Of a DNA stretch of 64,000 nucleotides, positions 1 to 11,290 are shown one piece after another. Position 1 is the first letter of the stretch; every line of letters begins with the position of its first letter. The position numbers and the translations under genes were made by a program. The DNA comes from Apostichopus japonicus (lineage: Eukaryota > Echinodermata > Holothuroidea > Aspidochirotida > Stichopodidae), in assembly GCF_037975245.1 (NCBI RefSeq), contig NC_092576.1:14483111-14547110 (forward strand). The letters run 5' to 3'. The notes beneath the pieces were generated by a model. That model was not told where the DNA came from, ran no database searches, and saw nothing but the letters and a program-made list of their open reading frames with translations.

Positions 1-1831
1 AATCGTATCTGAAGCAGTCATTGATCTTCTAATCTGTTTATTACACAATTAACTTCAATTCATTGCCCTCATTTAACCTACCAGTGATATTAACGTCCAT
101 CTTCAGGAAAAGAAATGGTTGGAACACTTCAAGAGCCCTTTCCATTGCCTGTTGAAAAAGCATATATAAAGTCATTAACTACATTGCCTTGATACAGCTG
201 GTTAATGGAAAATAGAATCACCTTTTTTTATTATAATATGATATTTAATAATTGATATTCATCTGCAATATAGAATGAATAGGTTATATTGTCCACAGTA
301 TCCAAACATGTGTAAAATGAAGAAGGTATACACAGTAAGAAATGTGGAGTTACTATGCCAGATTTGACAGCACTTGAAAAGCTATAATATTTAGGAAAAT
401 GTACAGGTTCTATATTCTACGCAATTCAAACATGTGTGTACTTTAGCAACAGTTGCAGTGGGTATTGTTGAGACAAAATCCTAAGATTAATTGTGCTTTA
501 ACCTACTGTAGATCATGTTCTGCAGTTCCTGGCAATAACTGAATGTAACTGGATTAATTTCTAAAAGTAGAAAATAGAGTGCACAGTAAGCATTAAGCAT
601 TGTCCACACAATCTGAAACTGTACAAGAGTACAATGTTAGGAGTACAAGTCAAGAGTGCTACGAACATGGCTTGAAATTAAGTTCAATTGATTCACTCAC
701 AAAACTATTGTCCCTAGAGACTGGAAAAGGAGATATTAACAGTGTAGGATTTATACAGTCATCTGGGACGGCTAGAAAATCAAAACCGTACAAGAGTAGC
801 CTACCTTATCTGTTTTATTATCTATAGATGAACAGTTGTTGGTTTGGGCCTAGTAAGTCTGATAGGGTACAGCTAGTGGCCAAACTAATATGGAGTAGCC
901 TATGCATGATTTTGCACCGCACCAAGACCATCATGAAAACTATGACAGCTTTCGGGCGTCTATTTGCCACTCTGAGAAGCTGTCCATGAATAATGACTAA
1001 GGGTAACCTAGGGCCGGGAGTAAGGATAGGCCCACTTAAAAAGATAGTAACATAATCTCAGTGAATGTTCAACATTTACCCAATTAGTAAACCTTTTTTT
1101 GGTTAAGGCTTGTTTGTGCATGTAGGCACAACAACATTAAGTCCTTGGGGCAAACAGTGCATTTATTAGCACATTGTTTACATGACACAGTCTATAGTCT
1201 ACATTTATTAGGACTGTCATTCCTCAAACTAAAGTAAACAAAACGCATTCACATGAAAGGCTGCAGTGTTTCCTTTCGAAAGATAACTACCACTATAAGC
1301 TACGAAAACAACCAAACTGAGAATATATTTTTTCTCGCCAGTATGCATGCATGTAGGCCTAACCTTTTTTTAAGGTCAGCGTACCGTAATTTACAACTAG
1401 TGTAAGCCAACACTCCAACAGAGTAATTAAGTTAGCCGTAGTACAGCCTAACGTTAACGTTAATATTATCAATACTAGCCGATGTAACTACAGTGTAATT
1501 CATAGGCTCTACGTTATGAAAACTTCTCGCTTCTTTCGTAGGTCTCTATGCCAACTGCAGAATTAATTCCGGTACTCTTTTAGGACCGTACCTATAATAA
1601 TATCCAGCATGAACTTCACGATAGTGTTATCCGACACCCTATCGTTAGAGTTATACCATTTAAACAACTGTACTAACCTTGAATAAAGTTGAGTAAACTT
1701 CGGCCGTAGACTGTATTACGTAAAAGTGACGAGTAAGGTCATTAGCAAACTTGAAGGCGTCGGCTTTCTCATTCAGATACTGTAGCGACGGTGCTTGCTC
1801 ACGCTCATTTAGATGTTAAGCTGCTGTACAA
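1..1831. other. Intergenic sequence, no gene recognised
   Basis: AT-rich sequence with short open frames only; the longest (75 codons, 600-827) has no recognisable motif or repeat. No transposon ends, tandem arrays or RNA gene were seen. A distal exon or a promoter cannot be excluded. Confidence 0.5.
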
Positions 1832-2060
1832 GATTATGTGGACCGGACTTTTGAGGGCGCTATGCGAATTTTGGAATGATTAAAATCACTTTCAACCGAT
1901 TATGTGGACAAAAATAAAAGTTCGTAATTTCACTAGGAGCGTATGTTTTGTGGGGGGTAGAGCCTGTTTAGAGCAACTGCGTTACGTGGACATCGAATGT
2001 CCACATAATCGGTTGGTGTCCACATAGCGCGGTGGGATACTAACGAATGTCCACGTAATC
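1832..2060. mobile_element. Small inverted-repeat element (MITE-like), GATTATGTGGAC ends
   Basis: The ends are GATTATGTGGAC (1832-1843) and its near-complement GTCCACGTAATC (2049-2060). Inside lies a perfect 17-bp inverted pair, AACCGATTATGTGGACA at 1894-1910 and its exact complement at 1998-2014, plus a local hairpin at about 1983-2008. The same GTGGAC motif thus occurs five times in alternating orientation, a foldback-type design. No coding capacity and no convincing target duplication. Superfamily unknown. Confidence 0.6.
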
Positions 2061-2074
2061 CAGGTCGAGTGAGA

Positions 2075-2075
<1 letters not shown>

Positions 2076-2140
<65 letters not shown>
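2076..2140. repeat. (TA)n microsatellite
   Basis: Uninterrupted TA dinucleotides over about 65 bp, immediately right of the MITE-like element. Confidence 0.98.
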
Positions 2141-2142
<2 letters not shown>

Positions 2143-2741
2143 GTTAATGCATTTGTTATATATATGTTGATGAGAAGTGCATCAAGGCCAAAAAAGAAGA
2201 AAGACTAACGACACTTAATACTATACAGAAAGGAAATCAAATATCCTAATAACTCTTGAAAATGAGAATTCAACGATTAATGACTTTATGAATGAAATCG
2301 GAAATAATGAGAGTGGAATGAAACTGTTATAGTGCATTATAAGAAGCCAGCAGTTTAGAGTATACACGTTCGTTCAATTATATCAAACAGAGTCGGGCAG
2401 TTGAATTTCTGTTTGTTCCATTAAATGGAGGAAAGGGACGAAGGAATGGTCAGCAACCGGAGGTAATCGGCTAATTGTATATCATAAAAAAAATCTTGAA
2501 AAGTTCCTGTCAAATTTTCCGGAATTGCGATAAGTTTCGTGCTATAGTGCTGATCAAATATTCAGTGCGGGTAACGATCGCCAGAAGGAAATCATTCGCC
2601 CTTTTCGTGTTATTAATGCTGAACAACTTGGTTTCAAGCTACAACAATTTTGATGTACAGATTAGCGATAACAAAGTTTAGACTTTACCAGCAGCGATAA
2701 GTCGGTAAACATTCATTGGCTTGCTACATGTTGAAATTCCT
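2141..2741. other. Intergenic sequence, no gene recognised
   Basis: A 68-codon frame at 2475-2681 has no recognisable motif. Nothing else is supported here. Confidence 0.4.
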
Positions 2742-3084
2742 TTAATCCACGATATAATGATCACACGATTCTGACACTTGACCCTCCTCGTGAAAAACAA
2801 GTGTCAAGTTCTGTTTACAGGGTTTGCAATATTTCTCAAATTTCTGTAATACGTCACCAACTGACGCAGTACTTTCTGTTGCAGTGAAAGTGACCGTATT
2901 TGTTGTATGGCTCCAGTGCTTCATATCCAGCCGGCACGTTAAGTTGCACAGGGCATTGATCCCTTTGGGGTTTCTTTTTGAGCTCGGAGGCTTTGTCGGA
3001 AGCTTCCATAAATATCTGAAACCGTTGCTTCCATCTTTTGAAATTTGCTGATTGTAGCCAAGTTGCGGCTAAAAGGCGGGCCAT
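2742..3084 (-). pseudogene. Decayed gag fragment of a Gypsy-type LTR retrotransposon
   Basis: Two overlapping minus-strand frames (2854-3084 and 2742-2924) together resemble the N-terminal capsid part of Gypsy-family Gag as found in many animal genomes. The first frame holds a W-x2-RW-x2-RF-x-IFMEASDKA block. The second holds a DVLQKFEKYCKPCKQN block, matching the usual order of a 'FEIFM' helix followed by a 'KFE-YC-P-KN' motif. A frameshift separates them, flanking sequence carries stops, and no protease, RT or integrase follows. This is an old, inactive copy. The family match is from memory of the motif pattern; a profile search would settle it. Confidence 0.55.
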
Positions 3085-3672
3085 GGTTTATACTGCTCCA
3101 TACATGTTCTGACACCATGTTCTGTTTTCTTAATGGCTGCTCATGACGAAATTTTTGAGACAGTGTCAATCTACTTTTTCTGGTAGCGCTATTCTGCAAT
3201 ATCATTACGGTATATACTACAAAGAATGCTGCTGGTTATAAGGCAGACTGAAGTCTTTATTTAAGTTAATGTAAACCCAGTTTAAATTGTAGAAAACTAC
3301 TGTCGTGGTTATACATACTACGATATATTCAAATTGTCAATAGGCGTAAGGAAATCAATTCCTATCAATCAAGAGGAAGGAAATGTATTGGAAGGGTATA
3401 TGGAGGGAGTGGGTAATCGTGGGAGATAGTGGGAGGGAGTGGGAGGCAGTGAGCCGAGGTAGACTGAGACCGATCCACTGACCCTCTTCGCCTTCCCCCC
3501 CCCCCCCCCGGTTTGTCGAAATCGATGGAGACATGGCAAAAAATGCCGGACAACACAAAGTACCATGTCCGCTGACGCATTGCCCTACGACGTAAACTAT
3601 CCCACGCACGGTTTATAGTACTGACTGGTAAGGCCGGAGAGTTTCATCCGCTTCTGTCAACGTGGTCACCAC
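3085..3672. other. Non-coding sequence with GGGAGTGGGAGG tract and poly-C run
   Basis: A GGGAG-rich stretch at about 3400-3460 and a C run at about 3495-3509 create proline- or glycine-rich shadow frames on the minus strand. No gene supported. The last 8 bases (3665-3672) are the left target duplication of the adjoining hAT MITE. Confidence 0.45.
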
Positions 3673-4052
3673 CAGTGGCGTAGGAAGGTACTTTTGAGTG
3701 GGGGGGGGGGGCTGAAGACTGATGGCCGGCCTGGGGGAGGGGTCTAAGGGGAGGGGTGTCCCCTCCCCTTTGGATTTTTTTTGCATTTCCAGGTGGCCTC
3801 AGATGCAATTTGGTGCAATATAGCACACTTCAACCCACCCACTCCATTTTGTATATAATTTTGCATTTTCACCTGGCCTTAGATGCAATTTGGTGCTCCA
3901 AATGAGATTTTTTTCTCATTTGGAAATGAAAAAGGGGTTTTCTGACTTGCGAAGCGGGGGGGGGGGGCGGAATGATACTTCCGCCCCTCCACATTTTTCA
4001 CTGGGGGGGGGGGGGCTGGCGCCCCCCCAGCCCCCCGGTTCCTACGCCCTTG
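3673..4052. mobile_element. hAT-type MITE with 8-bp target duplication
   Basis: The left end reads CAGTGGCGTAGGAAGG and the right end, inverted, reads CAAGGGCGTAGGAA. The element is flanked on both sides by the perfect 8-bp repeat GTCACCAC (3665-3672 and 4053-4060). An 8-bp duplication and CAG-type ends are hallmarks of the hAT superfamily. The 380-bp body has G runs just inside each end (about 3700-3711 and 4005-4015), a G-run at about 3957-3968 and two copies of an 'AGATGCAATTTGGTGC' segment. No transposase is present, so it is non-autonomous. Confidence 0.88.
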
Positions 4053-4060
4053 GTCACCAC

Positions 4061-5404
4061 GTCGATCTTACCATGGGGCTGACAAGTGATACAACATACT
4101 TTCACAAGATTTTTGTTGCATGTTGTTTTTATTCAAACTTTGTTAGACCTGAAATAGTGTTAACCATTTAAAAAGCGCGCTGGGTTGTAACTTTTGCACC
4201 ATGCTCTCCAAGCCGTGCAACTAACTGCACATAACAAGTAAACCTTCAATCCGACAGATAATCAGCAAGTGGAGAAAAATCATTTGAATTAAACTCATTA
4301 AAATAATTAGCGAGCCTAATTCAGAAATTTGATGTAATATGTAGTTTTCAAATCTTTGAATTTTACTCCTAATGTAATAATTGTTCCTGGTGTATATTTG
4401 TGGGACAGGACTCTATTAACAGAATTGTAAAAAAAAATAGCTAATTTTGCCTGAAATTGCATGGTACCAAATTTCACATTGAAGCCAAAATTACTAAAAA
4501 ATAAAGTGTTAAGACAATTGTATTAATTACTTGACCAAATTCGTACGAGGAGATTTGAGGCCTAGCTAAAAGGGGGAAATTGATTAATCTCAAGAACTGG
4601 CTTTAGTTCATTCGTATTGAATACAATTTTGTTTTTAGAAAATTAAACTGAAAAAGTAAAACATGTATTACTCATTTTGAGTCTTAACAAAATGTTGAAA
4701 AAATTATAAGTTTAGTACACCTAACCTTTGGATATTTCCTCAGTGGCTCCTCTAAATGATTAAATTCACAATAAAGGTTTTCTGATATGTTTATTAATAT
4801 TTAATTTTATTTTGCAATATACATTTCCGGTACCCATTACACTAAATGGAACGATAATCGAAATTCTCATTTTTATTATTATTTATCAGCGTTGTATAAT
4901 CATATATCATTTGTTTTCTAAATTATCATATGCTTTTAGTGTCTGTCATTTCAGCCGAAAATGCTTAATATGTTGCGATCTTCAATAAGGACGAAATTGG
5001 AATCTCTTGTTTGTGCCCTAATCTGCTATTTGAAACAGAGTTCTGAAACCTGAAAAAATGGCATAAAACCAGCGTTGCGCTGTCAATTATGGAGACTGCA
5101 ATATTAGGAAGCAAACAGTACAGGTTACAGATATTTTTGTTCACACAATATGCTAGTCAATAGTAGCAATATTTTAACAGTTTTTCAACATTTTTTTTCG
5201 AAGATTCTTATTGCCAGTTGCATCGTGTAATTTTCAACACTCTTGGAACTTGGGAAGTTTTTTCGTGAGGATATGTCAATGAACATCGAACTCCATTGGA
5301 AAGAATCTTAACTTTACGGCTGGTTTGAATCTCAGAACAAACCTGGAATAAGTTCCGACAACAAAGGGACCTATACTTTGCTCTTAGAGCTGTAGCAAAT
5401 GTTT
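4061..5404. other. AT-rich intergenic sequence left of unit A
   Basis: No open frame longer than 60 codons with recognisable content, no transposon ends seen. This stretch lacks a counterpart in front of the second GPCR copy and so lies outside the duplicated unit. Confidence 0.5.
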
Positions 5405-5574
5405 GATATTTGACAAAATGTTGTCCTTCTTGAAATTGCCTTCATCCTCAATATTATTATTATTATTGTTACAATGACCTTCATACATTAGAAACCGATC
5501 GATTATTGATAAGTTAATTTACTTCAAAACTGTTTCATTCAACGTTTGATCCGAGTCTTGTTAGTCTTCAAAAT

Positions 5575-6558
5575 ATGGATGTATTCATCACTGAGCCTAT
5601 GTTTCGTCCGTCATATAGTATACTACTTGAAGATACCAGCGTTCCATCAAATTCGTCCAAGTTCACAATGATTCCATCACCTATCTTAACTCAGGGGGCG
5701 ACGACGGTAGATCTGATTTTCTTCCTTCTAGCACCTTTAGTGGGGTTTATTAGTAATGGCACATTTCAGATCACTGCGTGGCGCAACGTTTCTCTGAGGA
5801 AGAATGCATTCGCAATTGATCTTATAGTCCTATCTCTACTGGATATCCTCGCCTGCATTTGCTGCACGAGTTTGGTTTATCAATCCATCTTCTACTTCAA
5901 CGTCTACTTCCATTATCTGTTTGTCGGCTTACACACCATACACAGCATTTCAACTTTGCTGGTCGTACTCATCGCTTGGGAGAGATACAAAGCTATCTGT
6001 CATCCGATGCAGACAGCCACATCGAGGAGGAATCTACGCAAGGTCTGTTTGACCCATGCAGGGTGGATGTCTAGCGGAAGTATACTCTTAGCACCGAGTC
6101 TTTTCTTGCTATGGCGTTATTCTTACCAGAACGGCTTTCCTTACTTTTACATCGTCTTCATCCCGTTTGATGTCTTAGCTTTGATTGTGACGGTAGTCAT
6201 GTATACGTCCGCTGCAATGCATTTGAGACATGAGGGCAAGAATTTTCAGAATATGACGAGTAACCGAAGCCAATATCTTCGCCGTGAGAGGAACTTGTGC
6301 GCAATGACATTTATTAATACCGTTGTGTTCTTCGCGTTGGTTGTCGGCCAGCATATCTTGCCCGGGACCGTACTTTTATTTCGAAACGAGCCGGTTAGAT
6401 TTTTCAAATTACAACTCACTTGCTCGTTAGCGAACGCCTCGGTAAACCCGATCATATATAACATATTCGGGAGACAGTATCGCAAAGCATTCATTCAAAC
6501 GATGGTATGTCGTGTGTCTTCGTCTTCGTTATCTTCACGAAACTCGAATATCGTTTAA
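5575..6558 (+). CDS. Rhodopsin-type (class A) G protein-coupled receptor, intronless, orphan
   Basis: 327 residues, one exon. Predicted to be a plasma-membrane receptor signalling through G proteins; the ligand is unknown. Visible marks: a 45-residue N-terminus with a glycosylation sequon N26-S-S; TM1 about 46-68 with N61; TM2 about 78-100 with D90 in LSLLD; TM3 about 115-138 ending E136-R137-Y138; TM4 with W164; TM5 about 190-212 with P197; TM6 about 242-265; TM7 about 278-297 with N291-P-I-I-Y295; helix 8 FGRQYRKAF. Unusual points: no cysteine at the start of TM3 or in the very short ECL2, so the standard disulfide is absent, and TM6 lacks CWxP. The C-tail is serine-rich. The start is the first in-frame ATG, with A at -3 and G at +4. 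No upstream TATA seen. It is probably one of a lineage-specific, perhaps chemosensory, family. A broken copy lies 26.4 kb downstream. Confidence 0.92.
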   Translation: MDVFITEPMFRPSYSILLEDTSVPSNSSKFTMIPSPILTQGATTVDLIFFLLAPLVGFISNGTFQITAWRNVSLRKNAFAIDLIVLSLLDILACICCTSLVYQSIFYFNVYFHYLFVGLHTIHSISTLLVVLIAWERYKAICHPMQTATSRRNLRKVCLTHAGWMSSGSILLAPSLFLLWRYSYQNGFPYFYIVFIPFDVLALIVTVVMYTSAAMHLRHEGKNFQNMTSNRSQYLRRERNLCAMTFINTVVFFALVVGQHILPGTVLLFRNEPVRFFKLQLTCSLANASVNPIIYNIFGRQYRKAFIQTMVCRVSSSSLSSRNSNIV

Positions 6559-6720
6559 CGAAACGATCATGAAGAAGGCTATACCTCTTTCACAGATGCT
6601 CTAAAATATAAACAAGGACAGAATGCCACGATAAGAAATAGTTCCATGAACTATAGTGCCTCATTTAGGGGGATATCAGGCGCGTATCCAGGGGGGGCGT
6701 TGGGGGCGGGCGCCCCCGTA

Positions 6721-6855
6721 TAAGGAAAAGAGGAGAGAAAAAAAGAGAAGAAAAAAGGGAAAAAGAGGGAGAAAAAAGAAAAGGAGGAGAGGAAGGAAGG
6801 GAAAAGAAAAAGAAGAAAGAGAGAAAAAGGAGAATAGGAGGAAGTAGAAGATAAA
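6721..6855. repeat. Purine-only low-complexity tract (GAA/GGA rich)
   Basis: About 130 bp of almost pure A/G on the plus strand, just inside a transposon end, giving lysine/glutamate-rich shadow frames. A related purine tract sits in the right-flank hAT element at 59258-59340, followed in both by a GGGAAGAGAAAGAGGAACAG segment, so it is part of a transposon family. A matching tract is in unit B at about 33110-33245. Confidence 0.85.
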
Positions 6856-7104
6856 CGCCAAGACCTCGGGAAGAGAAAGAGGAACAGTCATAATTACAGC
6901 GCTGATCCCTATTATATACACAGGGTAGCCAGTGACAGATCGAAGATTACAGACGGGACGTGCGCCTCACCCTACCCCTTACACCGACAACTCCATTTTT
7001 AGCTCATACCAGCATGCTGGTGTGAGCTATTGTTACAGTGCGGCGTCTATCACTCTATCACTCTATCCGTCAACAATTGGTAAAACCGCTCCCACTCACA
7101 CAGT

Positions 7105-7635
7105 ATTTAATGGAATTTCATGAAACTTGGACACAAGGACCATTGGGTATAGGGCCATCAGAGATGGTCCGAAATTTGGGGTCAATGGTCACCTGTGGGC
7201 CGTAATGGGCCATTTTGTGGAAATACGCAAAATGCTTCTTCTCCTACAGATTCCATGGTACAATGTTGAGGGTTTGTCACGATAGTACTATGGAAGTTTT
7301 ACCTTCAGGGTGTTCATGAATTTGAGATCAAAGATCAACTAGGGGTCTTTTGTGGCCCGGGCCGCCGCCCTATATTTTCAAATTGCTCCTGTTCGTACAG
7401 TGTATGGCCAGTTATAATGAAACTTGGTCACAACGTTCCTCGGGATGAGGGTTATGAGGGGTGTTCGGAAAATTGAGGTCAAATGTCATTTAGGGGGTCA
7501 TCAGGGGTCATTCTTCGTAATATTTTCAAATATCTCAATCTCCTCAAGATTTTGATGGATCATATTCAAAGTTGAACTGATGATTGTTGGATTGTGTATG
7601 AATAAGATGATGCCTAATAATTTTTGGTCAAAAGT
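7105..7635. repeat. Degenerate tandem repeat, period about 150 bp
   Basis: Three to four diverged copies beginning near 7110, 7255, 7410 and 7555. They share the order TGAAACTTGG or equivalent, then GGTATAGGG/GGATGAGGG, then TGTTC-GAAAATTGAGGTCAAA, then TAGGGG-CAT and CAAAT-TCT-CTC. Unit B carries the same array at about 33495-34025 with almost no differences. No coding potential. Confidence 0.55.
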
Positions 7636-7917
7636 TAATTAATTACAATTAATCCCCATTGTTTAAAAAAATCTGAGCCCTCACCTTTTGCCAAAGCTCC
7701 TTTAATTTGTCTCCCAGTCTCTGCAGTGTTTGTTTACATTTGTGGTTAAGCTCTGCAGAGGCTGTTAGTGGAATTAAAGCAGGACTGGGAGTTGTTATTA
7801 ACTGTTGAACTGTAAGCATGAGAGCCCTATAGCCAATCAGCACTTGCCGATTCTTAGAAGTCTTTGAGCCTGAGGTATGTAGGCAGCCAGCCAAAATTTT
7901 GGCAAGGAGTGCTTCAG

Positions 7918-10625
7918 TATGGAACGCGAAAAGGGCAACCATATTTCGTTGTCTAAACTAAGTTTGTTGCAGTCTAAACTAAAGTTGTTGCTGCTGTTTT
8001 ACCACGTTGTTGCTCAAACTCACGTTGTTATTTTAACTTCCGTTGTCTAAACATACGTCGTTGTCTAAACTTACGTTGTTGCTATCGGCGATGTTCAAAA
8101 TTGCTCAACCGTGTAATGTAAACCAGAATGCAAAATGCATTGAGGTTTCGATGACTTCAGTACACTAGAAAGGTGTTAGTATAAGCAGAATTAGCTGTTA
8201 CTATAGAAATGGCCCGAACCACCATTTTGATACATTAAATAAACACAGGTCAGTCTACTGTACGTGGCTATACACACCTGCACTAAAAACAATAGGGGTC
8301 TTGGAGGTCCAAGTCCATTTGAAGTCACCAAACGCAAACTTGTGGAAACCTTGTTTTATAAGCTACCGTATCTCCCACAGCCAGCCTATCAGATAACATG
8401 TGCGTTAGTACAACTCATACGAATAGGAGGCTGCACGGTAAACAACTTTTAAAATGTTATAATGTTATACTTATAGGCTATGCATATACGCTGTGAATGT
8501 CGGAAATCAAGTACAACGTCGAGTGTCTAGACAAAGTACCAGCATAAAAATACTGCACTTTTAAACTGATTTCATTGAGCCTCTCCAACAATGTGTAGAG
8601 ATAATCTGGGAATGTCGGTAATCAAGTAAAACGAGTGTCGAGACAAAATGCCAGCATAAAATACTGTACTTAAAATTGAATTATTGAACCATTACATGAT
8701 GTATGGATATGTTGTGAATGTCGGCAATCAAGTAAAACGAATGACAGTAATATTACTAAAGACAAATGTTTTCGTCCCGATCGAACACCAATTGCGTTTA
8801 TTATATGACCTATACTTTTACTAGTGTTTATAGTTGAGAAGATGCGATCTTATCACTGCCTGTACTTTGTGAATGCTCTACACAATATATATATGGCGGA
8901 TGCCATCCAGTGCCCTAGCTTCGCTGTTTTACAAGGGCGGCCGTCCGACCTTCATTTCGCCTGCCCTGCCACTCTTTCCTCCTCTCCAACTCCGTATATA
9001 GTACCTCGATGCTTTGACCTGCAGCGATTCCACCAGCTACCCCAACTCTTTAAATATCCCCGCAAATGTAGTGTGCATATCTCGCTAAATTCCACGCAAT
9101 TTGTATTAGGCCTGTTCAAACTTCAGAGTTTCAACTGCACATGCGCATATCCTGAAAATTTGTGGAGAAAAGATCATATCACCTTACCTACAACACATAG
9201 CCTTAGTCAAAACTCGAGTGTATCTTGGATGATTCGTTTCTTGCATAACATGTTAGCGGGTTTTTTGGTCTAAAATTCTTAACAATGCTGAGCGAGGTTT
9301 GTGTATATTCCATTTACAACACAATCCCTTTCGCAAATCGAAACTCCGAACTGGATTGGTGTTACGAATGAACTTGCTTGGCGGGTTTAGTAAACTAGTT
9401 ATGTGAGTCATATTGCCTACGTACTTCAATACTGTGCCCCTCTTGTTACTCACGAAGCGCAGACTACATCCAACCATAGAGCAACTGATCCAACATTTAC
9501 CCTGGATGCTTTTCAGTATTTGGAAACAACCAACTCCACGAAAATTATAGTATTTAAATAACATTTTTACGCAATGTCGAAACTTCAATGACTACTTTTG
9601 ACGATGTATGACTGCAGTAGTTTATGCACACGAATTAGTGTTGCACCAGAATCATGACTTGAAGCACGTGGTCAAAGGGACCGCAAAACTTTACGCAAGT
9701 TTGCAACGAAGAAATAACTGTGGTATAAATGCACATTTTACATCATCAACTCTCAAAAGGGAGAGAACATAACATACTGTGAGATTTAAAGTCCTTTTCA
9801 GTATCAGAGATGTTGTGGTAGCTTCCCGCAAAATTCATAGATTGTCTCAACTCATAACTTTCTGTGATAAAACAATTATTCAAATATGACATTAACAATA
9901 TAAATGTAAATAACGTCCTCGGAGTTGTATCAACTATCATGTAAATATCGTTAACAACGTGATTTTGTTCGACAAATCAGGTTGTTAAGGATATTTACAT
10001 GGCTGTTGCTACAAATCCGGCATGACATTAACGATTACCCCCCCCCCCCCCCCCTTTTCGCGTTACATAGTTAAACCATCATACTTTGCGTTCATTGAGC
10101 ACTGAAGATGCAAGCATGTTTGCAGACAATGGGTAAGGGACTATTAACCAAACAAATCTCGGGAAATTTGAGAAAACATCATTGGCTGTATTTAGCATGA
10201 AAATCTCTGTAATAGATATGTTGATAGCACTGCACGGAAGCAACTTGCGGTTGATTGTTATAATTTTTTTGAAAAGAAAGAATGATGTTCGTTCACAATG
10301 TGTTCACAACGGAACTTTAGATAGCAACGAAAGTGTAGACATCAACGTGAGTTTAGACATCAACCGTAAGTTAACTTAGCAACGAAAGTTTTAGACATCA
10401 ACGTGAGTTTAGACATCAACCGTAAGGTTTATAAATCAACGTGAGTTGCGTGTTTAGTCGTCAACGTGACTTTAGACATCAACGTAAGTTTAGACATCAA
10501 CGAACAACAGCAACATGGTAAACTAGCAGCAACAGCTTTAGTTTAGACAGCAACAAACTTAGTTTAGGCAACGAAACAAACTTAGTTTAGGCAACGAAAT
10601 ACGGTTGCCCTTTTCGCGTTCCATA
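7918..10625. mobile_element. 2.7-kb non-autonomous DNA transposon, IS3EU-like (unit A)
   Basis: Ends are TATGGAACGCGAAAAGGGCA and its complement, flanked by the perfect 6-bp duplication CTTCAG (7912-7917 and 10626-10631). A 6-bp duplication and a TAY-type terminus fit the IS3EU superfamily; this assignment is from memory. The long inverted ends are rich in subterminal repeats: GTTGTCTAAACT/ACGTTG units at about 7944-8075 and GTTTAGACATCAACGTGA units at about 10315-10600. The interior (8100-10300) has short frames only; the longest, 149 codons at 8824-9273, matches nothing I recognise and is not a transposase. It needs an enzyme supplied in trans. Confidence 0.82.
8478..8760. repeat. Three imperfect tandem copies inside the IS3EU-like element
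   Basis: A segment of about 110-120 bp containing GAATGTCGGNAATCAAGTA, then ACAAA-T-CCAGCATAAA and ATACTG-ACTT, occurs three times (starts near 8495, 8612 and 8718), the third shortened. Unit B carries the same set near 34883, 34999 and 35106. Confidence 0.7.
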
Positions 10626-11164
10626 CTTCAGGTCTGCTCAGGTAGAGGGGAGAAAGTTTAATAGGGTAGGTCAGTGGTATTGTTTGAGAGAGTGGGTAAA
10701 ACAGGATTTAAAGGGGGAAAATAGGAATTATAGCCAGTGGTGTGGCCAGTATTCTGCTAACGGAGGGGGGGGGGGGGTATCCCTCATGGGCCCAAAATTG
10801 GTGGAATCTGAAAAATGGCCGGAAATTTGGTGGGCCATAAAGTTTTGTGGGCCCTACATTTTTAAGCTCGAAAAGGTATGAGCTTCTGCACCATTGGTGC
10901 TCTAGTTGACGTTTCCAGTTTTCCTCTCTCACTAATGTATCTATATATATATATATACTATATATGGTCTAGCATAACGCGTGTGTGTATGGACGCCTTG
11001 AACAATTGTTCAATTGTGCAATGGAACCAACTGTGGGTGGTCTTGAACTCAACCGAGTCGTCGGGGAACATGACGCATTTCGGGAAGGGGCGACCGCCCC
11101 CCCCCCCCCCGAGCAAATTTTCTGTATGATATCGCTAGTAATTTAAAAATAGACAATGCTTAGA

Positions 11165-11290
11165 TGCAACTTACAAGGCCTGGGAAGTGTCATTTCCAGC
11201 GATCTGGGAGGCATTTTCGGCCAAAATTTTCTTGTACGCTTCGCGCCAACCCATGGTGCCCGAAAAATATAACCAAAATTTTTCGCGCGC
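11165..11290. repeat. Dispersed hAT subterminal core (copy in unit A)
   Basis: Shows the order GAAGTG-CATTTCC, GATCTGGGAGG, CGCTTCGCGCCAACC, CATGGTG seen many times in this window just inside hAT-type right ends. Other copies: 12175-12285, 15660-15760, 16550-16655, matching sites in unit B, and three in 59840-60720. Confidence 0.65.

Noticed and set aside
6656-6921. Lys/Glu-rich small protein or coiled coil
   Set aside because: Purine-only tract within a transposon; the complement gives an equally open Phe/Leu-rich frame.
7649-7942. 97-codon minus-strand frame present in both units
   Set aside because: It crosses the boundary of the IS3EU-like insertion at 7918, so it cannot be an old gene; no motif seen.
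8824-9273. 149-codon frame, nearly identical in both units (35212-35661)
   Set aside because: Lies in the interior of a non-autonomous transposon, no recognisable domain; near-identity reflects the recent duplication or conversion, since non-coding neighbours are equally similar.
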